Assembly (NCBI GenBank): GCA_030656555.1
Contig: JAUSPN010000015.1
Coordinates: forward strand, 32,396-96,395
Direction of reading: 5' to 3'
DNA length: 64,000 bases
Source: Candidatus Desulfaltia sp.
GTDB taxonomy: Bacteria; Desulfobacterota; Desulfobacteria; Desulfobacterales; ETH-SRB1
Of the stretch, positions 18,456 through 27,238 are shown one piece after another. How positions within the stretch are numbered: the stretch's first letter is position 1; each line of letters begins with the position of its first letter. The position numbers were made by a program, and so were the translations under genes. The notes beneath the pieces were generated by a model that made no database searches, was not told the origin of the DNA, and saw only the letters and a list, made by a program, of their open reading frames with translations.

Positions 18456-20102
18456 TTAATTTGAAAGTGTTAGAAGACTCAAGTAATATTTTATAAGGGA
18501 AATCTGTTCCATGTATTCGGAATCCGGCCCTGTTTCAAGGATTGCCTCTATGAGGTGTTCAGATATTTGTTTTGCTGTTTTGATTTCTCCATAATCTGTG
18601 AGTTTTCGGAAAAAATAATCATAAACAGATGCCCGGGCCGAAATATCGCTGTTGAAAAATCCGGTCGCAGCTTTACCCCAGTCCTTTTGGTCAATCAAAT
18701 ACCTTATTGCCAGGTCCTGAAACATCAACTCATCATAATTGTTTTTATAATCTATTGAAAACGGCAAAATATCGTTAATATAAGCTTTGAGTTTTAACGG
18801 ACTTTCAGGGCAGCAATAATAATATGGCTCAAGGTACCCTTCCGATTTTCTTCCATATAAATGAACACTATTTTCCTGTTTGTCAACAAAACGACAAAGA
18901 GGTGTATTCTGGTAAATTCTGCCGCCTATTGTATATTCATATCGCCTTAAAAGATCCGGCGAAAACCTTATCATCTGTTCAATTGTATGGTCAATTGTCT
19001 CATAAGTTTCTCCAGGAAGACCGAAAACAAGATTTATCGTGCAATCAATGTTGAATTGACGGCATAATTCAAGGGTCTGGATTATATCATTTTGGCGATA
19101 TGATGTTCGATTTGTCTTCAAAACACTGTCTGCAAAGCTGTCACAGGTAAGCACAACGGAAAAGCCGGCCTGGGCTAAAAGCTCTGCGAATTCATCATCA
19201 AAGGGCCTGGGCAAAAATTGAGAAGAAAATCGAAAATGTTCATGCAAACCGGATTTGATTATTTTCCTGACCAGAGTAGAACAATGTTTCAGGTCCGGTA
19301 TATTAAACTCCGTGTCTGTAAAAAAAATATTTTTAATTCCATCATGCTTTTCGGATATCTCTTTTAACTCACAAATAACGTCGTTATGGTCCCTGAAAAT
19401 AAAGCTTCTGCCTTCGATAAGAGGCTCAACGCAGTAAGAGCAGTTCTGGTTGCATCCCCGTTTTGTCTGTATGGGCAGACCTGCAGTTTCATAAGCATAA
19501 TTGAATTTACTTTCTCTTTCAATAATTCTGCCGGCTTTCCTGAAGGCGTACGGCTGTTTCTGATTTATCTTATAACCATCCTGGCATTGAAATATCATGT
19601 TGGGGATTTTGGATATTTTGTCGTCATCAGGAAATGCTTCAAGAAATTGACGCACAGCCTCTTCGCCTTCTCCGACCACACCGTATCGAATTCCCAGCAT
19701 TTTCAGGATTGCCGCAGGAGATATTGTAAAAGCGCCCCCTCCGGCAATTATAGGCACCCCGGGTTTTTGCTTTTTTATAATATCAACTATCTGTTTTATA
19801 CCCGGCAGAAAATAAAAAGTCCTGTACCCGTTGCCCTCATGATTTCCATACTTTTCGCAGGCCATGCAGGTGTCTATGTTCCGGAGCCCCAACCCTATCA
19901 GGTCGGGATTTTCGCGCTTTAAAATCCCTGTCAGATTAATTTCAGGATCGGTTTCTGGAAGAAAAGGGAAGTCAATGGTTACATCATAAGAATGCCGGCG
20001 AAGATAATCAGCAATAATGTCCAACCCAAACGGGTATATCTGTTTTACAAGATAGTATCTGTCGGTATATAAGAGCAAAACTTTTTTAGGTTTGAACCGC
20101 AT
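18456..20102 (-). CDS. B12-binding-domain radical SAM protein
   Basis: YPFGLDIIADYLRRHSYDVTID...PIIAGGGAFTISP...GLPIQTKRGCNQNCSYCVEPLIEGRSF...FGLPGETYETIDHTI. Confidence 0.9.
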   Translation of the reverse strand: MRFKPKKVLLLYTDRYYLVKQIYPFGLDIIADYLRRHSYDVTIDFPFLPETDPEINLTGILKRENPDLIGLGLRNIDTCMACEKYGNHEGNGYRTFYFLPGIKQIVDIIKKQKPGVPIIAGGGAFTISPAAILKMLGIRYGVVGEGEEAVRQFLEAFPDDDKISKIPNMIFQCQDGYKINQKQPYAFRKAGRIIERESKFNYAYETAGLPIQTKRGCNQNCSYCVEPLIEGRSFIFRDHNDVICELKEISEKHDGIKNIFFTDTEFNIPDLKHCSTLVRKIIKSGLHEHFRFSSQFLPRPFDDEFAELLAQAGFSVVLTCDSFADSVLKTNRTSYRQNDIIQTLELCRQFNIDCTINLVFGLPGETYETIDHTIEQMIRFSPDLLRRYEYTIGGRIYQNTPLCRFVDKQENSVHLYGRKSEGYLEPYYYCCPESPLKLKAYINDILPFSIDYKNNYDELMFQDLAIRYLIDQKDWGKAATGFFNSDISARASVYDYFFRKLTDYGEIKTAKQISEHLIEAILETGPDSEYMEQISLIKYYLSLLTLSN

Positions 20103-20397
20103 TTTTCAAAGGCCTATTGTCGCCAAAGCACAATAAATATTGATAGATATTGACTGTAAGCGCAATATCAAGTGTAATTATAAAATGCAATATTATTTCT
20201 TGGCCCGAAAAGTAGCGATGAAAAAATATGATGGATTTTTCTGCGCTTATCAAATATGTTGACAGGCGCAAATGAACGTTGAAATTGGAAATTTGGCCTT
20301 CATGCTTTTGTGTTGTTCTTCCCAATTTCAAGCCATGAACGGCTATAAATTTATTTTGGCTATTACCGGCTTTAACAAATAAAAAGGGTGCGAAACT

Positions 20398-20520
20398 TGA
20401 ACTGCAACAGCAAGCGCATTCCTCGCAGCTTGCTGCGGGGTTAGCGAGCGAATCAAAAAATTGACAGAATTCCTTACAGTCGAAGATTCCTCGCAGCTTG
20501 CTGCGGGGTTCTTCAATTAA
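20398..20520 (+). repeat. Palindromic element GAACYGCAAMAGCRAGCGCATTCC...TTCAATTMA (copy 1, 23 bp upstream of polA ATG)
   Basis: ttgaactgcaacagcaagcgcattcctcgcagcttgctgcggggttagcgagcgaatc...cttacagtcgaagattcctcgcagcttgctgcggggttcttcaattaa; aligns over its full length with 27567-27690. Confidence 0.9.
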
Positions 20521-20543
20521 TTTTATCCTGCAAAGTAACTGCC

Positions 20544-23225
20544 ATGAATAAAGAAAAAACATTATATTTGATAGACGGGAGCGCATATATTTATCGTGCT
20601 TATCATGCAATCCAAAGCCTTACAAACTCGAAAGGTTTGCCTACAAACGCTGTTTTTGGATTTACCAGGACTCTTTTAAAGCTGATCGAAGATCGGGCGC
20701 CGGAATATGTGGCAATGTTTTTTGACGCAAAGGGGCCGACTTTCAGACATAAGATATATAAAGAATACAAGGCTAACCGCCCTTTGATGCCGGATGACCT
20801 GTCGGTTCAGATTCCATATATAAAAGATATAACAAAGGGATTCAATATACAGGCTATCGAGATGTCCGGATATGAAGCAGACGATCTCATCGGCACCATT
20901 TCAACAAATGCCGAGAAAGCCGGATTCCATGTGGTCATGGTTACAGGGGATAAGGATTTTATGCAGCTTGTGACCGATAAAGCTACTATATGGGATCCCA
21001 TGAAGGACAAGATAATAGATGCGGAGGTTATACAGGAAACCTTTGGAGTAGAACCTTTGCAGATAGTTGATGTAATGGGTTTGACCGGCGATGCAGCGGA
21101 TAACATTCCGGGTGTGCCGGGTATCGGCCCCAAAACTGCTATTGATCTGATCAAAACATATCAAAACATGGAGCTTTTATATGCACGGATTGATACTGTA
21201 AAAAAGAAAAAACTGCATGAAAATCTTGTCAAATACAAAGACCAGGCCTTTTTGAGCAGAAAGCTTGTGACAATTAATACAAGTGTGCCTTTATCATTTA
21301 ACCCGGAAGAGTTTAAATCCAAAACTCCTGATAATAATATTCTTTCCAGGCTGTTTAAAGACTTGGAATTCAGGCAGTTGCAGCAGGCCTTCCCTCCGGA
21401 GAGCGATCTTTCCAAAAAAAAATACAGGACAATTTTCAGCATTGACGAGATTTCCGATCTTGTCAATAATCTTGAGGGGGCAGGGCTGTTTGCCCTGGAT
21501 ACAGAGACTACATCTGTAGATCCCATGCGGGCCGGGCTTGTAGGGCTGTCATTTTCAAGCAAGCCTGATGAGGCATTTTACATCCCATGCAGCCATGATT
21601 ATCCAGGCGTTCCTGAGCAGCCGGACATTACAGCTGTTTTAAACTTGCTGAAACATGTTCTTGAAAACTCGGACATTAAAAAGATCGGCCAGAATATCAA
21701 ATACGACTGGATAGTTCTTGCACGTCATGGAATAAACCTTGCCGGAGTGATGTTTGATACAATGCTGGCCTCATATCTTCTCAATCCTTCAAAACGCGCA
21801 CATAATCTTGACCAGATAGCTCTTGATTTTCTTGATCACAGGACAATTACATATAAGGATGTTACCGGCGGCAAAGGCAGGAATGGGTTTTGTTTTTCCC
21901 ATGTTCCTATAGAAAAGGCAGGGCCGTATGCGTGCGAAGACGCAGATATTACATTGATGGCTTACAATAAACTGATGCCCATGCTTAAAAACGAAGGCTT
22001 TATAGAGCTTTTTGAAAAGGTGGAGATGCCCCTTGTTTCTGTTTTGATGAAAATGGAAATGACGGGAATCGGCATAGACAAAGAAAAGCTTAGCCTGCTT
22101 TCAAAATTGTTTGAGCATCAGCTTGAAGATCTTAAAGACAGAATTTTTGCCATTGCAGGAGAAGAGTTCAATATAAACTCGTCGCAGCAGCTTGGCCTGA
22201 TTCTTTTTGAAAAACTCGGGTTGCCGGTTCAGAAAAAAACTAAAAAAAAGACAGGCTATTCAACAGATGTCGATGTGTTAACGACCCTTGCCGAACAGCA
22301 TGAGCTTCCGGTTATTATTTTAAGATACCGCAGCCTGTCCAAGCTAAAGTCAACATATACCGATGCTTTGCTTGGGCTCATTCACCCGGAGACAGGACGT
22401 ATCCATACGTCATTCAACCAGATGGTTACAGCCACAGGCCGTCTCAGCAGTTCTGATCCGAATCTTCAAAATATTCCTGTCCGCACCGATGAAGGCCGGG
22501 AAATCCGCAAAGCATTTATCCCGAGAAAAGGATGGTTGATTCTTTCAGCCGATTACTCGCAGATAGAGCTGCGCATTCTGGCACATTATTCAAATGATCA
22601 AATACTGATAAAGGCTTTTCAGGATGATGAGGATATTCATATACGTACGGCAGCCGAAGTGTTTCAGGTTTTCCCTTCTTTTATTACTCCTGAGTTAAGG
22701 CAGCAGGCCAAGGTTATAAATTTTGGCATTGTGTACGGTATGAGTTCTTACGGTCTTTCCAAAGAGCTTGGCATAAGCCGGAAGATGGCGACAACTTATA
22801 TAGAAAACTATTTTGCAAGATACAAAGGCGTTAAGCAATTTGTTGACCGGACAATAAAAGAAGCAAAACAAACAAAGAAAACAGCTACTTTGCTCGGTCG
22901 CATCCGTCTTCTACCTGATATAAACAGCCCAAACAAAAACGTACGCGAATTTGCCGAGAGAACGGCTGTTAATACTCCCATTCAGGGAACAGCCGCAGAT
23001 CTTATAAAGGTGGCGATGATAAATGTGGGCTTTGCATTAAGGGATAGAAATCTTAAGTCTGCAATGCTTCTTTCCGTGCATGATGAAATCGTTTTTGAAG
23101 TTCCTCCTGATGAAATAGATTTACTTCAGGGACTCGTTAAAAATATCATGGAAGGGGTTTGGGACCTTAAGGTGCCGTTAAAAGTAAACATAGCGTCCGG
23201 TATTAACTGGGCGGAAGCGCATTGA
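20544..23225 (+). CDS. polA: DNA polymerase I
   Basis: 5'-3' exonuclease (YLIDGSAYIYRAYHAIQ), 3'-5' exonuclease (FALDTETTSVDPM) and polymerase motifs (SADYSQIELRILAHYS, QAKVINFGIVYGMSSYGL, LSVHDEIVFEVP). Confidence 0.98.
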   Translation: MNKEKTLYLIDGSAYIYRAYHAIQSLTNSKGLPTNAVFGFTRTLLKLIEDRAPEYVAMFFDAKGPTFRHKIYKEYKANRPLMPDDLSVQIPYIKDITKGFNIQAIEMSGYEADDLIGTISTNAEKAGFHVVMVTGDKDFMQLVTDKATIWDPMKDKIIDAEVIQETFGVEPLQIVDVMGLTGDAADNIPGVPGIGPKTAIDLIKTYQNMELLYARIDTVKKKKLHENLVKYKDQAFLSRKLVTINTSVPLSFNPEEFKSKTPDNNILSRLFKDLEFRQLQQAFPPESDLSKKKYRTIFSIDEISDLVNNLEGAGLFALDTETTSVDPMRAGLVGLSFSSKPDEAFYIPCSHDYPGVPEQPDITAVLNLLKHVLENSDIKKIGQNIKYDWIVLARHGINLAGVMFDTMLASYLLNPSKRAHNLDQIALDFLDHRTITYKDVTGGKGRNGFCFSHVPIEKAGPYACEDADITLMAYNKLMPMLKNEGFIELFEKVEMPLVSVLMKMEMTGIGIDKEKLSLLSKLFEHQLEDLKDRIFAIAGEEFNINSSQQLGLILFEKLGLPVQKKTKKKTGYSTDVDVLTTLAEQHELPVIILRYRSLSKLKSTYTDALLGLIHPETGRIHTSFNQMVTATGRLSSSDPNLQNIPVRTDEGREIRKAFIPRKGWLILSADYSQIELRILAHYSNDQILIKAFQDDEDIHIRTAAEVFQVFPSFITPELRQQAKVINFGIVYGMSSYGLSKELGISRKMATTYIENYFARYKGVKQFVDRTIKEAKQTKKTATLLGRIRLLPDINSPNKNVREFAERTAVNTPIQGTAADLIKVAMINVGFALRDRNLKSAMLLSVHDEIVFEVPPDEIDLLQGLVKNIMEGVWDLKVPLKVNIASGINWAEAH

Positions 23226-23287
23226 GACCTCTAAGCCTTTACTCCGGAAGCCATCTTATGTCCGAATTTCTCGAATCGTACCTTTTG

Positions 23288-23734
23288 TTAGACCTGTTTT
23301 TTCAATTGGTCAGCAACCGATTGATTCAGTAATTTTTGGGCATCTATGAGCATTTTGTATTTTGATTCAATTTTTTCCAAATTTTTCGACAAAACCGCCT
23401 TCAATAAATCTCCCTCCATTTCAGCAACATCGATTCTTTCATAATAGTCCATAGTCTCTTTGAGATGGGCGATAACGATCTTGCCTGTCAGGACTGGGTG
23501 ATTGTTCGTAACATTTGCATCCTCAAATCTTGTTCCATGTTCAAGCTCAACTTCTAAACCTTTTCGGAAAGCCTCAAGGGGAATATTCATTCCCTGGGTA
23601 TTCACAATATTAAGAATCGTGGAGGCTTCTTTTCCTGAAATTATTGGATCAGTGATTTCAGACCAGTCACGCAAGCCAATTTCGTTGCAGACTCTTTTTA
23701 CTTCATCAACAGTTACATACTCCGGCAGTTTCAT
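23288..23734 (-). CDS. DUF5661 family protein
   Basis: FRKGLEVELEHGTRFEDANVTNNHPVLTGKIVIAHLKETMDYYERI resembles the DUF5661 signature. Confidence 0.75.
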   Translation of the reverse strand: MKLPEYVTVDEVKRVCNEIGLRDWSEITDPIISGKEASTILNIVNTQGMNIPLEAFRKGLEVELEHGTRFEDANVTNNHPVLTGKIVIAHLKETMDYYERIDVAEMEGDLLKAVLSKNLEKIESKYKMLIDAQKLLNQSVADQLKKQV

Positions 23735-23840
23735 GATTTTCTCCTTTTATGATTGATCTCGTAAAAGAGATCAGGTTGTATGTTTTGTTAAGACAAGGCA
23801 TACCTTCTAAGAAAACAAACAAAAATAAAACAGAAGAGGT

Positions 23841-24113
23841 GTGCTCATGAGACTGAAGGATTATGGCAGAAATCAGAAAAAACGTAAAGAGCATATTCAT
23901 CAAAACAGACTTCTACTGGCTGGAGTGGATGTGAGCAAGGCAAAGCATGATGCTTTTTCCCTGCCTTTCCCCTTGACAAACAAGGCCGATTCTCCTATAA
24001 TTTTCATGCTGAAAGATAGGTCTTATCAGCAAGGTATGAACAAGAGACAGACAAGCCTTATGGAACCTATGCGAAGGTCTCTTGGGGGTAGTTTGGATTG
24101 TAGAATAAATTAA
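23841..24113 (+). pseudogene. Truncated IS110-family transposase N-terminus
   Basis: NRLLLAGVDVSKAKHDAFSLPF resembles the IS110 DEDD N-terminal motif; ORF loses similarity after ~60 aa and ends. Confidence 0.6.
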
Positions 24114-24128
24114 AGGGAGGGAAAAAAG

Positions 24129-24448
24129 ATGTTAAAAAAAATTTTGGTCTGCACAGATGGCTCAGAGGATTCCAGGAAGGCAGTCTTATATGCTTCTGCC
24201 TTTTCCAAGGCATTAAAATTCCCATGACTATTTTGAATGTAATTCTAACGGGCGAAACGCTTGTGGGAATGATTTTTCCTTTTACCGAAGAGATAAAACC
24301 TGCTGATGAAAATGCAAAGAGAGAAGGTGAAAGAATACTGCAAGAATCAAGATCCGTAGCAGAGGCTGAAGGTGCAATATGCGATACCAAGGTTGTCGCT
24401 GGAACGCAAGTTTCCAAGGCGGTTGCGGGATATGCTGTACGAGGGTGA
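24129..24448 (+). pseudogene. Universal stress protein fragment, frameshifted and 3'-truncated
   Basis: Frame 1 MLKKILVCTDGSEDSRKAVLYASAFSKALKFP*, continued in another frame as MTILNVILTGETLVGM...EGERILQESRSVAEAEGAICDTKVVAGTQVSKAVAGYAVRG*. Confidence 0.75.
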
Positions 24449-24854
24449 CCATTGCTGGCTCCTTCCCCTTCAACTCGAGGTTGTATTGGCCGCCAATGCC
24501 GCCTACCTCATAGATGGTCAGAGGTGCTTCCACTCCCTTGGGTAGGATCTCCCTTCTCTTGTCGATCCGGATAACCTCACCGGCTTCCTGCCTGGCGGAT
24601 TCGGAAATAAGAATCTGCCCGCCGACAGTATAGGACTCTATGCGGTTCGTCATGTTTACACCGCTTCCCACTACACCAAACTTGGCTCGTTCCTCAGAAC
24701 CAATGTTACCAACCACCACTTCGGCAGTATTTATGCCTATACCCATCTCCAGTTCAGGTAAACTCTTGCGCACATTCTCTTCGTTAACCAGCACCATTGC
24801 ATTTTGCTCTTGACAGTAAATAAGAGGATTAATCTTATCTGCCGAACCCGGCAT
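24447..24854 (-). pseudogene. Adenylate/guanylate cyclase catalytic-domain 3' fragment (ORF 24282-24854 reads through into antisense USP sequence)
   Basis: LPELEMGIGINTAEVVVGNIGSEERAKFGVVGSGVNMTNRIESYTVGGQILISESARQEAGEV; N-terminal half of the domain is missing. Confidence 0.75.
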
Positions 24855-25109
24855 GTGGCGCGGCGGCTTTTTGCCGCCGCTAACAATTGTAGAATGTTAG
24901 AATAAATGAATAAGAAACGCAGGTGAATTTTCAGATTGCCTTGACAAATAGAGAAAGATTATCGGATTAAATGAGCCTCTTTTCAGGGGCTTTTTTATTG
25001 AGAAAAAGGGCGGCTGAGTTTTGACGGAACCTACCGCCCTTTCACAAAAAGAGGATCAAGGAATGGTCCTCAATAACCGATATAATTGATAATCTTTTTT
25101 GCTGCTAAA

Positions 25110-25259
25110 CTCAAGGATATTTTTATAAAAGGCCGTGATTATCCGTGGCCCAGGCCTGACAGGTGTCCGCGCTGCAATAGCTGTAAATTGTGGGGGCATG
25201 GTTTTGTTACTGCTCTGTTTGACGGAACCCCGCAGTTAGCTTCAAGGGCTTGGTTATGA
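25110..25259 (+). pseudogene. Zinc-ribbon transposase N-terminal fragment (DUF6431-like)
   Basis: Reading frame KDIFIKGRDYPWPRPDRCPRCNSCKLWGHGFVTALFDGTPQLASRAWL*; truncated. Confidence 0.45.
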
Positions 25260-25264
25260 ATTCC

Positions 25265-25609
25265 TCATCCGAAAAAGCAACCGTGTGTATCAGCATCGAT
25301 TTCTGCCACCAGCTCCTCAAGACTTTGGGACGAATCAAGTGGGACATACTTGTGCCATTTCATATCTGCCCTTTGCCAGAAAAGCCTCCAGTGGTTTTTG
25401 CTCCTGATGAATTTGAGTTTGGCAAAGGGTGCCCAAGTTTCTTCAGATGGATTATTCCATCGAGGCCTGACTTCAAATATGATTACGTCCTGATTTTGAA
25501 TCCTATATTCACATCGCAATTTATCTTTGATATGCTCAGGCGATCTTTTCTGACAAAGCGTCCCGACCAGCTTTCTTATTTTGTGTGTCTCTATTTCGGT
25601 AAACGCCAC
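25265..25609 (-). CDS. DUF3024 family protein
   Basis: MAFTEIETHKIRKLVGTLCQKRSPEHIKDKLRCEYRIQNQDVIIFEVRPRWNNPSEETWAPFAKLKFIRSKNHWRLFWQRADMKWHKYVP. Confidence 0.75.
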   Translation of the reverse strand: MAFTEIETHKIRKLVGTLCQKRSPEHIKDKLRCEYRIQNQDVIIFEVRPRWNNPSEETWAPFAKLKFIRSKNHWRLFWQRADMKWHKYVPLDSSQSLEELVAEIDADTHGCFFG

Positions 25610-25756
25610 TTTCTCTTCCCTTGGTTCATAACGTTGTTATTATTTCATAATGCATATAACGCCGGTATCCGTAAATCCCTTTGTATACAGCAATATTATC
25701 GAACATATTGCGCTAACATGTGCTAACAGCTATGAGTTCAAATTTGTCACTGGATA

Positions 25757-26092
25757 TCAAGCAGATAGATATTTCTCAAGAGCTTCAGTTATTACAGTAT
25801 TAAGAGTGATTCCTTTGGCTTTAGCTAATAAAGCTGCTTCGCGATGAAGATCACTCCCTGTTCGAACATTAAAGCTACCTTTAAACGGTTTTTCAGGGAT
25901 TGTTCCTTCTTTGGAGCAAATGTCTAGATAATCATCTACCGCATCTTCAAATGCCTCGCGTAAACTGTCAACATTACTGCCTTCATAGCTAATAAGGCTG
26001 CGAATAAATTCTATCTTCCCATGAAAAATTCGATCCTCATCGCTATAATGAACTGAACCATAATATCCTTTGTAAGCAATCATATCTTTCAT
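25757..26092 (-). CDS. hicB: HicB-family antitoxin
   Basis: MIAYKGYYGSVHYSDEDRIFHGKIEFIRSLISYEGSNVDSLREAFEDAVDDYLDIC...KPFKGSFNVRTGSDLHREAALLAKAKGITLNTVITEALEKYL. Confidence 0.92.
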   Translation of the reverse strand: MKDMIAYKGYYGSVHYSDEDRIFHGKIEFIRSLISYEGSNVDSLREAFEDAVDDYLDICSKEGTIPEKPFKGSFNVRTGSDLHREAALLAKAKGITLNTVITEALEKYLSA

Positions 26093-26346
26093 AACATCCC
26101 CTCCTTTTTAAGAAGTTCAAGGATATCATCAATAATATACATTTTGACAATGTTATTAGGGTGAGGTTTATGCAAAGTAATGGTAGCAGCTGTAGGATGA
26201 ATAAAACGTCTTCGGGAGCCGCCTGTCTTACCAGACTTCGCTTGTTTGTACCCAAGCGATTTTAAAAGTACCGAAAGCTCATCCCATGTAAAGTCCTTTG
26301 GACGTTGCTGCAATCTTAATAATAACTTATTCTTGCGACTCATAAA
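26089..26346 (-). CDS. hicA: HicA-family toxin (start set to MSRKNKLL)
   Basis: MSRKNKLLLRLQQRPKDFTWDELSVLLKSLGYKQAKSGKTGGSRRRFIHPTAATITLHKPHPNNIVKMYIIDDILELLKKEGML; overlaps hicB by 4 nt. Confidence 0.85.
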   Translation of the reverse strand, partial: FMSRKNKLLLRLQQRPKDFTWDELSVLLKSLGYKQAKSGKTGGSRRRFIHPTAATITLHKPHPNNIVKMYIIDDILELLKKEGML

Positions 26347-26414
26347 CAACCTCTTAAGGAATAACTTATGATATTTAGACAAGAAAAGCAACTGTTTTTA
26401 GTTGCGAAACAATA

Positions 26415-26981
26415 TTAATCTGCATCATACTCTTTTCCGACCTTGAATGCATCGGCGACAAACTCTCCGATGCGGTAGTATCCGCGGATGCCAGGAGAAT
26501 AAATAAGGGGGTCGATCTTTTGGGGATCGGGCTTTCCATCGGTTGTGCAATCATCAGCGATGTATGTTTCAGCAATTTCACCGATTACAAGGGTATGACT
26601 TCCCAGATCAAGATAATGAATAACTTTGCATTCAAGATTTAACGGACATTCCTGAATCAAAGGCGCTGTTTTCAGTTTCCCGTAGAATGTCTTAAAGATT
26701 TGGGACTTGTCTTTATTGTTACCAGAACAAAGACCGCAATAATCAACTTTTTTGACCAGATCAGAGGAAGGAACATTAATTGAGAAGGTTTCGTTTTTTT
26801 TAACACCTGTCAGGGTATAACGGCTTTTCTGAAGAGCGACAGAGATTGCGGGTGGCTTGTGTGATGCAATACTGCACCATGCTGCTACCATATAGTTGGG
26901 TTTGTCATTTACGCTGGCGCCGACTAAAACTGCAGGCATTGGAAAAAGCAATGTCTGCGGACCAAGTTTGATCTTTTCCAT
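26415..26981 (-). CDS. Flavin reductase family protein (FMN-binding)
   Basis: LLFPMPAVLVGASVNDKPNYMVAAWCSIASHKPPAISVALQKSRYTLTGVKKNETFSINVPSSDLVKKVDYCGLCSG. Confidence 0.9.
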   Translation of the reverse strand: MEKIKLGPQTLLFPMPAVLVGASVNDKPNYMVAAWCSIASHKPPAISVALQKSRYTLTGVKKNETFSINVPSSDLVKKVDYCGLCSGNNKDKSQIFKTFYGKLKTAPLIQECPLNLECKVIHYLDLGSHTLVIGEIAETYIADDCTTDGKPDPQKIDPLIYSPGIRGYYRIGEFVADAFKVGKEYDAD

Positions 26982-27238
26982 TTTATTTTCTCCTTATGAA
27001 GATAATTTTAGACATTTTATAGGTTTTCTGGAGTCTTTTCCATAAAATCACAAGGATAACAGCATATATTTTGTAAACAATTTTCTCATCAAAGTCAATA
27101 AACCGGTATTATTTCATTCTGCCTTAAAAAATTCTGTTGTTTTTGGTTTGACCAATAACGCATGAAACACATAATATGCATTTTGATGTTGTAAAAAGGT
27201 GGGAATGAGGTGCGGAACTTAAACTTGGAGTATATATA

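Noticed and set aside
20086-20610. 174-aa minus-strand ORF upstream of polA
   Set aside because: Composed of antisense palindromic repeat and intergenic sequence; overlaps the polA start and has no protein-like features.
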